DNA of 45,242 bases, from positions 1-45,242 of the forward strand of contig JAHFDG010000030.1 in NCBI GenBank assembly GCA_023249105.1, given 5' to 3'. The DNA comes from Candidatus Methanoperedens sp. GTDB taxonomy: Archaea; Halobacteriota; Methanosarcinia; Methanosarcinales; Methanoperedenaceae. Both the position numbers and the translations under genes were made by a program. This document shows positions 38,742 to 45,242 of this stretch, piece after piece (position 1 is the first letter of the stretch; each line of letters begins with the position of its first letter). Below the pieces are notes generated by a model, which was given only the letters and a program-made list of their open reading frames with translations, was not told where the DNA came from and made no database searches.

Positions 38742-38932
38742 ATGAGCAAGCTCGAAATTATATAATCAACCAGTACCTCTTTGAGACAATAGCGCGGGAT
38801 AACAAAGAGCCTGCGTGTGCGATCTGCGGGCACGGGGTTAAATACCATAACCATAACTTCCAGTGCCCGGATTACACCGGCCCGTCCGTTAGATGGCTGG
38901 AAACGAAATTTGTAATTAATCAGGAGGAGTAA
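38738..38932 (+). CDS. Small zinc-binding protein (64 aa)
   Basis: A 64-residue protein at ATG 38738 (GGTGAGAAA upstream, ATGA overlap). ACAICGHGVKYHNHNFQCPD has Cys and His spaced for a zinc site. Unknown role. Confidence 0.65.
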   Translation: MNEQARNYIINQYLFETIARDNKEPACAICGHGVKYHNHNFQCPDYTGPSVRWLETKFVINQEE

Positions 38933-38935
38933 AAC

Positions 38936-39499
38936 ATGTTAGAAGAAGCAAAAAGAGCATACGAAGAAATTTTTGAAGTAATAGAAAAACATGGCGATTT
39001 GTGCGTCTTTAATGTCGTCAACTTGAAACGAGAAGCAGAATGCCACATCTTTGGTCTTGAACTAAAAGAAAAATATGGACTCAATTTTAAGGAAAAAATT
39101 TATTCAATAGATTATATTTGTTTTGGCGAGTATATGCACATTGCCAGATGGGGTGAAAAATATAACAGAACAATTAGTTGGTCTGACGACGACACACAAC
39201 CAAACGATGAAGTGTTATTGAGTGTATCATTTCCCACCGGGCCATACATCTTTGGAAAAGATTATCCACGAGAGTTCTTTTTAAAATTCTTTAGCGAGTT
39301 GCAAAAATATAACCCTAAATATAAAGACTCGACGAATTATACTCTTTATTATACTTTGGATAATGCCAAGGACATCTTCAATAATTTAGATAAAATCCTG
39401 GATAAATATTACAAAATAAACAAAGAAGACTGTATCAGACGTAAAATAATAAAGCTGGAAAAAGAACTAGAAGAACTTAGAGGAAAGGAGGAGAAATAA
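38936..39499 (+). CDS. Hypothetical protein (187 aa)
   Basis: A 187-residue protein with GAGGAGTAAAAC upstream. Helical N-terminus, aromatic beta middle (YSIDYICFGEYMHIARWGEK), and a Lys/Glu-rich helical end (RRKIIKLEKELEELRGKEEK). AT-richer than its left neighbours. No family recognised. Confidence 0.65.
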   Translation: MLEEAKRAYEEIFEVIEKHGDLCVFNVVNLKREAECHIFGLELKEKYGLNFKEKIYSIDYICFGEYMHIARWGEKYNRTISWSDDDTQPNDEVLLSVSFPTGPYIFGKDYPREFFLKFFSELQKYNPKYKDSTNYTLYYTLDNAKDIFNNLDKILDKYYKINKEDCIRRKIIKLEKELEELRGKEEK

Positions 39500-39906
39500 T
39501 GTACCCAGAAAAAGAACAACTGGAAATGTTAATCAGGTTACAGTCCGTAATAAAAGCGAACATGAAAAATTGGGAAATAGGAGACCAAGTATGTATAAAA
39601 GACAGCACATGGTCTGACAAAACAAGTGTAGTGATTTATACCTATAATTGCCATGACGATAATTTTGTAAGATTATCGAGACATGGTGATTATGACGTAG
39701 ATGACGAACGGATTATCCGTCTCCCTTTAATTATAGATCCTGTTAATCCACAAAGAGGATTGTGCGGAATGCTGGATTGGAGGAAGTGGAGTTTTTCCTG
39801 GAAAGAAATTGCCGTTATATTTGATGAATATCATAATGTTATCTTCACAGAAGATACCATGGCGCCGGGCATGTTAAAAGCCTTGTGCGCACAAGAAGGA
39901 GTTTAA
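39499..39906 (+). CDS. Hypothetical protein (135 aa)
   Basis: A 135-residue protein with GGAGGAGAAATA upstream; its ATG shares a base with the previous stop (TAATG). Contains WKEIAVIFDEYHNVIFTED and a WEIGDQVCIKD segment, a small beta domain. Unknown. Confidence 0.6.
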   Translation: MYPEKEQLEMLIRLQSVIKANMKNWEIGDQVCIKDSTWSDKTSVVIYTYNCHDDNFVRLSRHGDYDVDDERIIRLPLIIDPVNPQRGLCGMLDWRKWSFSWKEIAVIFDEYHNVIFTEDTMAPGMLKALCAQEGV

Positions 39907-39908
39907 CG

Positions 39909-40043
39909 ATGAAAACAGACTGTGAAAAATACGATGAGTGTCGGAAGCCAGTGCAGGCATGCACTCCCAAATGCCTGGAATATGTCAAAAGAAAAAACTC
40001 AAGTGCTCGAAAACAAAAAAGATTAGAGAAACGACGTCAATGA
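39909..40043 (+). CDS. Cys-rich small protein A (44 aa)
   Basis: A 44-residue protein after AGAAGGAGTTTAACG. Cys pattern in CEKYDECRKPVQACTPKCLEY, then a Lys/Arg-rich tail. It aligns with the 56-residue product at 40560-40730 (CENFGKCTLPVQICARKCPGY): C-x5-C-x6-C-x3-C with a shared PVQ. The HNH gene lies between them and overlaps its stop by ATGA. Confidence 0.7.
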   Translation: MKTDCEKYDECRKPVQACTPKCLEYVKRKNSSARKQKRLEKRRQ

Positions 40044-40540
40044 AAACAATAAATATATATAGGAAGAAAGAAGTTGTCGGCCAAACCCAAGTATCTGATG
40101 AGGACTATGTAGACTTAAATCAGTATAGATGGGGAGTGCAGAGAGGTAAGAATACTGATTATGCAAAAAGAGGTAAGAGTGTAGAAGGAAGAATCTTACA
40201 TATTTTTATGCATAGAGTCGTGTTAGAACGTAAACTTGGTAGACTTTTATTATCTGGTGAGTTTACCGACCATATAGACCACAACGGCCTTAATAACCAA
40301 AGAGACAATATAAGAGTTGCTTCAAAGAGTCAAAATGAAATGAATAAGCATTTAAGTATTGATTCCTCTTCTGGTTGTAAGGGCGTATGTTGGTATAAAG
40401 AGCGTAAGAAGTGGCGTTCGTGTATTAGGTTTGAGGGAAAGCAAATTCATCTGGGCTATTTTGATAATAAGGAGCTTGCTTCTCAAACCTACCAAACCAA
40501 AGCCAAGAAGCTCTTTGGAGAATTTTACTGTGAGAAATGA
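40040..40540 (+). CDS. HNH-AP2 homing endonuclease
   Basis: A 166-residue product starting at ATG 40040. The HNH part contains FTDHIDHNGLNNQRDNIRVA, with paired His and Asn as in HNH_3 enzymes; the C-terminal AP2 DNA-binding part has CKGVCWYKERKKWRSCIRF and GKQIHLGYFDNKELASQTY. Together these are the free-standing homing endonucleases common in phages. It lies between two paralogous Cys-rich genes and uses the last codons of the first, a usual insertion pattern. Confidence 0.9.
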   Translation: MKTINIYRKKEVVGQTQVSDEDYVDLNQYRWGVQRGKNTDYAKRGKSVEGRILHIFMHRVVLERKLGRLLLSGEFTDHIDHNGLNNQRDNIRVASKSQNEMNKHLSIDSSSGCKGVCWYKERKKWRSCIRFEGKQIHLGYFDNKELASQTYQTKAKKLFGEFYCEK

Positions 40541-40559
40541 TGCGAGATGGAGGAATGAT

Positions 40560-40730
40560 ATGAAAATGTCTTGTGAGAATTTTGGCAAGTGCACACTCCC
40601 GGTACAGATCTGCGCCAGAAAGTGTCCCGGATATAAAAAATCTTCTTCCGCGAGCGGGAGTAAGCTGGCTGACGCTAATGTTGGGGAACAAAAGCAGGCA
40701 GTTCCCGCTCGCGGAAGGAGTAAGGAATGA
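40560..40730 (+). CDS. Cys-rich small protein B (56 aa)
   Basis: A 56-residue protein: MKMSCENFGKCTLPVQICAR then KCPGYKK, with a C-terminal extension (residues about 29-56) that is encoded by DNA holding a long inverted repeat (40645-40717). The paralogue at 39909-40043 lacks this extension. It has GATGGAGGA upstream. Possibly zinc-binding. Confidence 0.7.
   Translation: MKMSCENFGKCTLPVQICARKCPGYKKSSSASGSKLADANVGEQKQAVPARGRSKE
40645..40717. repeat. 15-bp perfect inverted repeat inside a gene
   Basis: CTTCCGCGAGCGGGA (40645-40659) and its exact complement TCCCGCTCGCGGAAG (40703-40717) with 43 bases between. It falls in the 3' part of the Cys-rich protein B gene only. Confidence 0.85.
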
Positions 40731-40801
40731 AAAATCTTTGGGTGCTTCAATTATAAGCCCAAAATTGTGATTGGAAATTTTTTAGGGAGGAAGTAAAGGA
40801 A

Positions 40802-41080
40802 ATGAAATTAGAAGATGCAATTTATTGTCCAAAATGTAAAGAAATGTTTAACCAGATAGAGCATGGACATGGACATAGATGCCCTTTTTGTGGCAATCAA
40901 TGTCCCTCTATTTTGGATATACTGCTGGTTCTTAATACAGCCGATATTCTGCACAAAGGGAAGTTCGGGTTCGGCATAGTTAATAGAGTAATAATTATTA
41001 CTCTGCTGGTATTGGCGTCATGGGGAATCGTCTTTGCGGCTTTTTATGGTGCAATTAAAATAATAGAGTTAGTTTTTTAA
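40802..41080 (+). CDS. Zinc ribbon membrane protein (92 aa)
   Basis: A 92-residue protein with GGAGGAAGTAAAGG upstream. N-terminal zinc ribbon (YCPKCKEMFNQ and CPFCGNQCP, with HGHGH between), then a membrane part (VNRVIIITLLVLASWGIVFA, continuing to about residue 90). A small membrane-anchored zinc protein; unknown function. Confidence 0.7.
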   Translation: MKLEDAIYCPKCKEMFNQIEHGHGHRCPFCGNQCPSILDILLVLNTADILHKGKFGFGIVNRVIIITLLVLASWGIVFAAFYGAIKIIELVF

Positions 41081-41094
41081 AAGGAGCGAAATTT

Positions 41095-41169
41095 ATGATG
41101 AGCTTAGATAAACTGAAGTTGATTTTTGACTACATGTGCTGGCCAGATGACAAAAATGGTACAAAATGA
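41095..41169 (+). pseudogene. Short frame ended by an in-frame TGA
   Basis: AAGGAGCGAAATTT stands before ATGATGAGCTTAGATAAACT; the frame codes MMSLDKLKLIFDYMCWPDDK and stops at TGA 41167-41169. Read past the TGA the same frame continues HPAIAKMLSNILEGRNG to 41229. A TGG to TGA change would explain the break. Either a 24-residue peptide, a broken gene or a read-through case. Confidence 0.45.
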
Positions 41170-41215
41170 CATCCTGCCATTGCAAAGATGTTAAGTAATA
41201 TTTTGGAGGGTAGAA

Positions 41216-41578
41216 ATGGGTCAAATAGAAATGACTGAAAAAGAAATGTGGTACAAAAAAAAACATGAGAGTCTTTGGAAGTGGTTAGCAAAAAACCCCA
41301 AAAAAGAAAAGAAAGACTGGCCGGGATTTAAAAAATCTTTTGTGCCAGACTGGGAATGCTTCGCTTGCGATTTTGCTGGTAGAGATGAAAGTGGAAGAAG
41401 TTGTCACAAATGCCCTGTTGACTTCGGGGTAAAAAAGAATAAAAAAAATCCGCCTCATTGCGAGCATCTAACCAACGAAAAAAAAAGTTACTATATGTTA
41501 TGGCAAAGAGCAATAACGTCTGCGGAAAGAAGAAAATATGCTTTGCTAATAGCTAATGGCTGGAAGTCAGGAGGATAA
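41216..41578 (+). CDS. Cys-rich hypothetical protein (120 aa)
   Basis: A 120-residue, very basic protein with TTTGGAGGGTAGAA upstream. Residues 45-85 hold a Cys/His set: ECFACDFAGRDESGRSCHKC and HCEHL. This looks like a zinc site. The Trp-rich N-terminus (MWYKKKHESLWKWLAKN) is helical. Unknown. Confidence 0.65.
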   Translation: MGQIEMTEKEMWYKKKHESLWKWLAKNPKKEKKDWPGFKKSFVPDWECFACDFAGRDESGRSCHKCPVDFGVKKNKKNPPHCEHLTNEKKSYYMLWQRAITSAERRKYALLIANGWKSGG

Positions 41579-41581
41579 AAA

Positions 41582-41659
41582 ATGGAATCATACGAATATC
41601 GTGGCTACTGCACAGCCAAAGGTGAAGAACAAAATGACTTACGAATGTATTGTATATAA
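41582..41659 (+). pseudogene. Truncated paralogue of the gene at 42104-42295
   Basis: A 25-codon frame, MESYEYRGYCTAKGEEQNDL, that matches the start of the 63-residue gene at 42104 (MKFYEYHGYCTARVEEQRKC) and then diverges and stops. The DNA TGGCTACTGCACAGCC is shared. It overlaps the 5' end of the next gene, which starts inside it. Confidence 0.7.
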
Positions 41660-41843
41660 AAACGGTATAGCAATTGATTGGCTTAGTCCAGTCATCAACG
41701 AAGATGACGTCACTGAAACAGAAGAAGGATTACATATTGTTTTAGGTAATAATGCTACTTATGATTTCTCTAAGGAAGACTACGATTTTTACGAGTTAGA
41801 CGAGTTAGACGACCCGGACACACCACTTTTTAAAGGAGCTTAA
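41634..41843 (+). CDS. Acidic hypothetical protein (69 aa)
   Basis: A 69-residue product from ATG 41634 with AGGTGAAGAAC upstream. MTYECIVYKNGIAIDWLSPV, then an acidic end (FYELDELDDPDTPL). Followed at once by a 14-codon frame (41844-41888) with AAAGGAGCTTAA. Unknown. Confidence 0.55.
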   Translation: MTYECIVYKNGIAIDWLSPVINEDDVTETEEGLHIVLGNNATYDFSKEDYDFYELDELDDPDTPLFKGA

Positions 41844-41884
41844 ATGTTCGTCGATGGAATTTCTAAAGATAAAAGGAGGCTAAA

Positions 41885-42097
41885 ATGAAAGAGATAAAAG
41901 AATTAATTGATCTCTTAGAAATGAACACATGCGTTATGTCGCAGATCCCTTCAGTTTATAAAAGAACGCGGGAGTCTCTAAGACTTGCGACAACAATCAA
42001 TAACAAAATAAAGGCTGTCGAGACATTAATTGACACGCCGAAATATGCGAATGACGTTGTAACTGTGCATCAGATTCAGGTAATTTTAGAGGCATAA
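41885..42097 (+). CDS. Small helical protein (70 aa)
   Basis: A 70-residue protein with AAAGGAGGCTAAA upstream. All helix: IKELIDLLEMNTCVMSQIPS, RESLRLATTINNKIKAVETL. No family. Confidence 0.65.
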   Translation: MKEIKELIDLLEMNTCVMSQIPSVYKRTRESLRLATTINNKIKAVETLIDTPKYANDVVTVHQIQVILEA

Positions 42098-42103
42098 GGG
42101 AAA

Positions 42104-42295
42104 ATGAAATTTTATGAATATCATGGCTACTGCACAGCCCGAGTCGAAGAACAAAGAAAGTGCAGGAATTTTGCAGAGTGTAAAGCAGGACAGGGAATCT
42201 GCAAATATTCCCTCTTAGGAGGGTCATGCGACTGGGAACCAGATACTATGGACATGATAGTGGATATTTATGATTGCAAAGGAGAAAAAGAATGA
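42104..42295 (+). CDS. Small Cys-rich protein (63 aa)
   Basis: A 63-residue protein, YEYHGYCTARVEEQRKCRNF, then ECKAGQGICKYSL and SCDWEPD: five to six Cys residues. Its first 17 residues recur in the broken copy at 41582. Ends with ATGA overlap into the next gene. Confidence 0.65.
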   Translation: MKFYEYHGYCTARVEEQRKCRNFAECKAGQGICKYSLLGGSCDWEPDTMDMIVDIYDCKGEKE

Positions 42296-42522
42296 GAAAG
42301 TGCAAAGCAAAGTACTTGAATGAAGGTTCTTGGGTGTGGATAGAGGGATGGTTCCATACGTGGGCACCCTGGTATGATGAGTATGAGAATGGCCCCGGTA
42401 ATTATATGGAGGCGTTGGTCGAAGAGAATAATGGGCAAATGAGGAGATGCTATGTTGACTCTGTGAAGTTTACAGATACAACAGAACCACTTCCACATAA
42501 TCAAATTGGATACGATAGATAG
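42292..42522 (+). CDS. Small Trp-rich protein (76 aa)
   Basis: A 76-residue product from ATG 42292 (ATGA overlap). MRKCKAKYLNEGSWVWIEGW, FHTWAPWYDEYENGPG; Trp- and Tyr-rich SH3-like beta look. Unknown. Confidence 0.6.
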   Translation: MRKCKAKYLNEGSWVWIEGWFHTWAPWYDEYENGPGNYMEALVEENNGQMRRCYVDSVKFTDTTEPLPHNQIGYDR

Positions 42523-42524
42523 AT

Positions 42525-42746
42525 ATGGCTTCCGAAGACAGGGATAAACCGGTAAATAGTCAAGAGCAGAGGGCAATAGATATGATTAATGATTTTGCTA
42601 GTCTCATAAAGCAAGGATTTACTGACTACGAGAAGGTAGTGTGTATTCAAAGGTTACTTAAATCTTATTATGAAATAAAAGGTAATGTAATTGTAGATGA
42701 CTATGAAAAAACCATAATGGCTCGTAAAAAACTTTATAAAAAATAG
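42525..42746 (+). CDS. Small helical protein (73 aa)
   Basis: A 73-residue protein; helices QRAIDMINDFASLIKQG and DYEKVVCIQRLLKSYYEIKG. Starts two bases after the upstream stop with no clear ribosome site, so probably coupled. Unknown. Confidence 0.55.
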   Translation: MASEDRDKPVNSQEQRAIDMINDFASLIKQGFTDYEKVVCIQRLLKSYYEIKGNVIVDDYEKTIMARKKLYKK

Positions 42747-42787
42747 AAAGGAGACAAAATGACAGAAAAAGTAAGAGAGGAGAAAAA

Positions 42788-43369
42788 ATGGCCATTACAG
42801 AAGAATTTTTAAAAGATATCCACCCTTGCGACGAAGGGTATCAATGGTGGCTGAATCACGGAAGGCCAGCAGATTCACAGGCTACGTTAGAAACATTAAT
42901 TGCCGACGAACAAATAAATTGGGCAAACTGGCTGATTGTCAGACTAATGAATCGTAAACAAAAAATAGCATATGCCATATATGCCGCAGAGCAGGTAATA
43001 TCCATCTACAAACTAAAATATCCAGATGATAATCGGCCGCAAAAGGCGATTGACGCCGCGAAAAAATTCCTTTCGGATACGTCTACGAAAAACAAAGATG
43101 CGGCTGATGCGGCGGCTGATGCGGTTCATGCGACTGATGCGGCTGCGGCGGTAGTTTATGAGGCTGATGCGGCAGTTTATGCGGCGGATGCGGCAGTTTG
43201 TGCGGCTAATGCGGCTTATGCTGCTGATGCGGCTGCGGTGACAGTTTATGCGGCGGATGCGGCAGTTTGTGCGGCTAATGCGGCTTATGCTGCTGATGCG
43301 GAGGAAATGCTGATAAAAATTATAAAACATGGGATGAGCCTAATGACCTTTGAAGAAAACGTTCCGTAG
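42788..43369 (+). CDS. Ala-rich repeat protein (193 aa)
   Basis: A 193-residue protein with AGAGGAGAAAAA upstream. Residues 1-85 are a globular helical domain (HPCDEGYQWWLNHGRPADSQ); residues about 100-175 are AADAAVYAADAAVCAANAAY-type short repeats, likely packed helices. The DNA has a 60-base exact direct repeat at 43173 and 43242. Similar Ala/Asp-rich repeat proteins are seen in phages and prophages, function unknown to me. A 17-codon frame (42759-42812, good AGGAG) overlaps its start. Confidence 0.75.
   Translation: MAITEEFLKDIHPCDEGYQWWLNHGRPADSQATLETLIADEQINWANWLIVRLMNRKQKIAYAIYAAEQVISIYKLKYPDDNRPQKAIDAAKKFLSDTSTKNKDAADAAADAVHATDAAAAVVYEADAAVYAADAAVCAANAAYAADAAAVTVYAADAAVCAANAAYAADAEEMLIKIIKHGMSLMTFEENVP
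43173..43301. repeat. 60-bp exact direct repeat in Ala-rich gene
   Basis: CAGTTTATGCGGCGGATGCG... to GCTGCTGATGCGG at 43173-43232 is repeated without change at 43242-43301 (69-base period, in frame). Confidence 0.9.
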
Positions 43370-43411
43370 GTGAGGTTTTCATGGTTAAAATAGTAGAGGA
43401 GGTGAGGTAAT

Positions 43412-43633
43412 ATGCCAGAATTGTCAGCAGAAGATATCAAAAAAATGAAACATCATGTGAACTCAGGTAAAAAGTTTAATGAAGCAAAAGAAAAAAGACC
43501 GATGTATGAAAGTCAACTCACTTGCTATAGCTGGTGCTGTAAGTGCGGATATTGTAATGAAGCCAACTCGCCAGTATGTGCAGCATGTGGAGGAGATGAG
43601 TATAAGACAGTGTTGTATGCAGTGCTGAGCTGA
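43412..43633 (+). CDS. Zinc-binding protein (73 aa)
   Basis: A 73-residue protein with GAGGTGAGGTAAT upstream. C-terminal CYSWCCKCGYCNEANSPVCA then ACGGDEYK, a RanBP2-like or zinc-ribbon Cys set. The N-terminus is helical and basic. Unknown role. Confidence 0.65.
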   Translation: MPELSAEDIKKMKHHVNSGKKFNEAKEKRPMYESQLTCYSWCCKCGYCNEANSPVCAACGGDEYKTVLYAVLS

Positions 43634-43644
43634 AGGGAGTCACC

Positions 43645-43842
43645 GTGTTTGTAACAGTAAAAAGAAAAGGGAAGAAAGTTAAAGTAGATGTAAGTGAGAA
43701 GAATTGCCCGCTCTATACGTGTTTTTCGGTAGACCTTGTTTGCCGGGACGGGAGTAAACCGAGCAAGGAAGATTACAACGTTTGCAGTTGCAGACACCTT
43801 CACGGTTGCCCGGACATAAAAATATTTAAGGAGAAACTATGA
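43645..43842 (+). CDS. Small Cys-rich protein (65 aa)
   Basis: A 65-residue protein starting at GTG 43645 behind AAGGGAGTCACC. MFVTVKRKGKKVKVDVSEKN then CPLYTCF, VCRDGSKPS, VCSCRHLHGCPD. Basic start, six Cys. Overlaps the next gene by ATGA. Confidence 0.6.
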   Translation: MFVTVKRKGKKVKVDVSEKNCPLYTCFSVDLVCRDGSKPSKEDYNVCSCRHLHGCPDIKIFKEKL

Positions 43843-44297
43843 TTAATATTAAAAAGAGTCAAACAGCAGATACAAGATCGTGTGATTTTTCACAAGTAAC
43901 AAAAGAACAGTTAAGAGAAAGTAGCTTACAACACATTAATGACGTAAGAAAGGGAATGAATTTCATAAGAGAATTAATTAGTATGGCTGCAACTTATCAC
44001 GATTATGACAAACTAACCAATTTAGATCATTTTCATGCCGACTTTGTAACTGGATTTAAGCAAACTGGTTGGTGGGATAATCACAGAAAAGTCAATCGTC
44101 ATCACCTGCTAGCGGAAGACGGAATACCTCATAACGTAAATCTTGTTGATGTATTGGATATGATTGTAGATTGCGTCATGGCGGGCATGGGAAGAACCGG
44201 AACTGTTTATCCTTTAGAAATAAAACCAGAGGTCTTAATGGCTGCCTTTCAAAACACAGTTGAATTATTAAAGAGCGAGATTGTAGTGGATGATTAA
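43839..44297 (+). CDS. HD-like phage protein (152 aa)
   Basis: A 152-residue protein with AAGGAGAAACT upstream. Residues about 48-95, AATYHDYDKLTNLDHFHADF and WWDNHRKVNRHHLL, give His-Asp pairs and spaced His residues as in HD-domain metal phosphohydrolases. The downstream helix (VNLVDVLDMIVDCVMAG) fits. HD phage proteins often act on nucleotides; substrate unknown and the family is inferred from motifs. Confidence 0.6.
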   Translation: MINIKKSQTADTRSCDFSQVTKEQLRESSLQHINDVRKGMNFIRELISMAATYHDYDKLTNLDHFHADFVTGFKQTGWWDNHRKVNRHHLLAEDGIPHNVNLVDVLDMIVDCVMAGMGRTGTVYPLEIKPEVLMAAFQNTVELLKSEIVVDD

Positions 44298-44322
44298 GTT
44301 TACTTTAAGGAAAAGAGGGAAT

Positions 44323-44535
44323 ATGATTATCATAAGAAAAGAATTAGAAAAGTTGTTGGATAATGCAGAAGCAGAACAGAAAAGCTATACGCCAGATTTC
44401 ATTCTGGCACAGTTTCTTTTTTCCTGTTTGTCCGCATACGACGAGGCAGTAAATAGTCGGGACAAATGGTACGGCACACAAAATGACATAAAAGAGAAAA
44501 AAAACATTTGCTTTAACTCAAAAGAAAAAACTTAG
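44323..44535 (+). CDS. Small helical protein (70 aa)
   Basis: A 70-residue product from ATG 44323 behind GAGGGAAT; a longer start at 44290 overlaps the previous gene. MIIIRKELEKLLDNAEAEQK, then FILAQFLFSCLSAYDEAV, typical of a small phage helical protein of unknown role. Confidence 0.65.
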   Translation: MIIIRKELEKLLDNAEAEQKSYTPDFILAQFLFSCLSAYDEAVNSRDKWYGTQNDIKEKKNICFNSKEKT

Positions 44536-44588
44536 CCTGTCCTTTTTTCACCACCCCGTGCCTACAGTTTCGCAGTGAAGAAAAGTTC

Positions 44589-44617
44589 TTGACATCCAGA
44601 AAAAAATGATTTATGTG
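44589..44617 (+). promoter_or_regulatory. Possible promoter for small RNA
   Basis: TTGACA (44589-44594), 17-base spacer, TATGTG (44612-44617; weak). Confidence 0.35.
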
Positions 44618-44623
44618 AAAAGC

Positions 44624-44751
44624 AAGAAAGGAAAGAAAAGGGAATGCTGATCCCAACAATAAAAAATTCAATAGCGATTCTCGAAGGCAGCCTCAGCAAC
44701 TGCCCCTTTCTTAGCCACCCTTCAGTAGCAATACTGCGGGGTGGTTTTTTT
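44624..44751 (+). ncRNA. Small RNA candidate with two hairpins
   Basis: GGCAG/CTGCC hairpin (44686-44704) and then a strong terminator hairpin (44715-44744). No stop-to-stop frame with a ribosome site covers it. The expected start is near 44624. Confidence 0.45.
44715..44751 (+). terminator. Strong rho-independent terminator ending the rightward region
   Basis: CCACCC-TT-CAGTA pairs with TACTG-CG-GGGTGG around a GCAA loop, followed by seven T. Interior mismatch is two bases on each side. It probably ends the rightward operon and any small RNA. Confidence 0.9.
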
Positions 44752-45242
44752 GTGTTTCGTGGAAGGCTGAGCGAATGTTACAAAGATGAATTCACGAAGC
44801 ATACTACTACCCTCACTGACTTCGCAACTGCGGAAACAAAATTCAGCCTGTGCGAAAGAGGGCATGTTGCAGGAAACTTACCGGCCTCTGGTGTAACGAA
44901 CTTAAAAACCCCGCACCAAGCTCCAACGTTCCTGACTGCATGGCATAGTGTCCGACAAGTAACAAAAGAACAGATAAAAAAGCTGGTATAAAAAAATAGC
45001 ACGGGACTTCTTGTTCGTTTCTTTGTTCCGTTCTGCTCTGAGTGTCTTTAAGATATGAACTGTTAAGAGCTCTCTCAGATACTGGAATCCATAGAAACCA
45101 GTAAAAGGGGGAAGAGTGTCAAAATTCAAGAAAGTTGAGTTTCACCAAAAACGCCAAATTCCTGCTTAAATCAATTTAACCGGGTTTTTAAAGCACCCTA
45201 ATTTGTACATTCCTGTGGGAGTAAGCGCTTTCTCAACTGGCT
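44752..45242. other. Right-end stretch with no convincing gene
   Basis: Frames here either cross the terminator or lack a ribosome site. A 19-base sequence ACAAGTAACAAAAGAACAG at 44955-44973 repeats part of the HD-like gene (43892-43910). Confidence 0.6.

Noticed and set aside
44644-44991. Plus-strand frame of 115 codons at the right end
   Set aside because: It runs through a strong terminator hairpin and T-run and has no clear ribosome site.
1-45242. Integrase, phage DNA polymerase, endolysin, tRNA genes
   Set aside because: Searched by eye for their motifs; none convincing in this window, so no lifestyle claim is made.

Overview
This window is a contiguous piece of a tailed double-stranded DNA phage (or a complete prophage-type module set). 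The virion genes point to a short-tailed, podovirus-like particle: TerS, TerL, portal, scaffold, major capsid protein, a head-tail adaptor, a beta-propeller-like nozzle or DNA-stabilisation protein, beta-helix tail proteins and long coiled-coil proteins of the internal or ejection type. No tail sheath, tail tube or tape measure was seen. Shine-Dalgarno sequences of the AGGAG type precede most genes and sigma70-like promoters are visible, so the host is an ordinary bacterium, but nothing here names it. No ribosomal RNA, tRNA, CRISPR array or insertion sequence was recognised.

Layout. (1) Positions 29312 to 1, minus strand: the late operon. It runs from a small Cys-rich gene through a GC-rich structured-RNA candidate, TerS, a TerL interrupted by an intein, small accessory genes, portal, scaffold, capsid, adaptor, nozzle and tail/adhesion genes, to coiled-coil virion proteins and a large protein that leaves the window at base 1. 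Hairpins or terminators follow the portal-side genes, the capsid gene and the capsid-accessory gene and probably grade expression. (2) Positions 29313-29781: a non-coding region between divergent promoters with four exact TTATCAACA 9-mers, either a DnaA-box cluster or an operator set. (3) Positions 29782-30805, plus strand: three small genes ended by a terminator. (4) Positions 36694 to 31008, minus strand: the leftward early operon, with a Cro-like repressor, a PAPS-reductase-like protein, a RuvC-like resolvase, a zinc ribbon protein, a beta-class DNA methyltransferase, two small proteins with SSB-like acidic tips, and a prim-pol/helicase whose gene carries iteron-like repeats and is preceded by a possible pseudoknot leader. 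(5) Positions 36695-36983: a divergent early switch with two promoters and two related operator-like inverted repeats. (6) Positions 36984-44535, plus strand: the rightward early operon, with an ERF single-strand annealing protein followed by about 24 small, mostly Cys-rich or acidic genes, an HNH-AP2 homing endonuclease, and a possible HD protein. (7) Positions 44536-45242: no convincing gene; a promoter-like site, paired hairpins and a strong terminator suggest a small RNA.

How the parts fit. The Cro-like repressor probably chooses between or restrains the two early operons. ERF, the RuvC-like resolvase, the primase-helicase and the SSB-tipped proteins make a recombination-linked replication set that would recruit a host polymerase, since none is seen here. 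The late operon packages and builds the particle. Two selfish elements (the TerL class 3 intein and the HNH-AP2 endonuclease) and many small duplications mark the genome as recombining. The most promising undescribed items are the structured RNA ahead of the terminase genes, the interleaved inverted repeats ahead of the primase gene, and the iteron array inside the primase gene.
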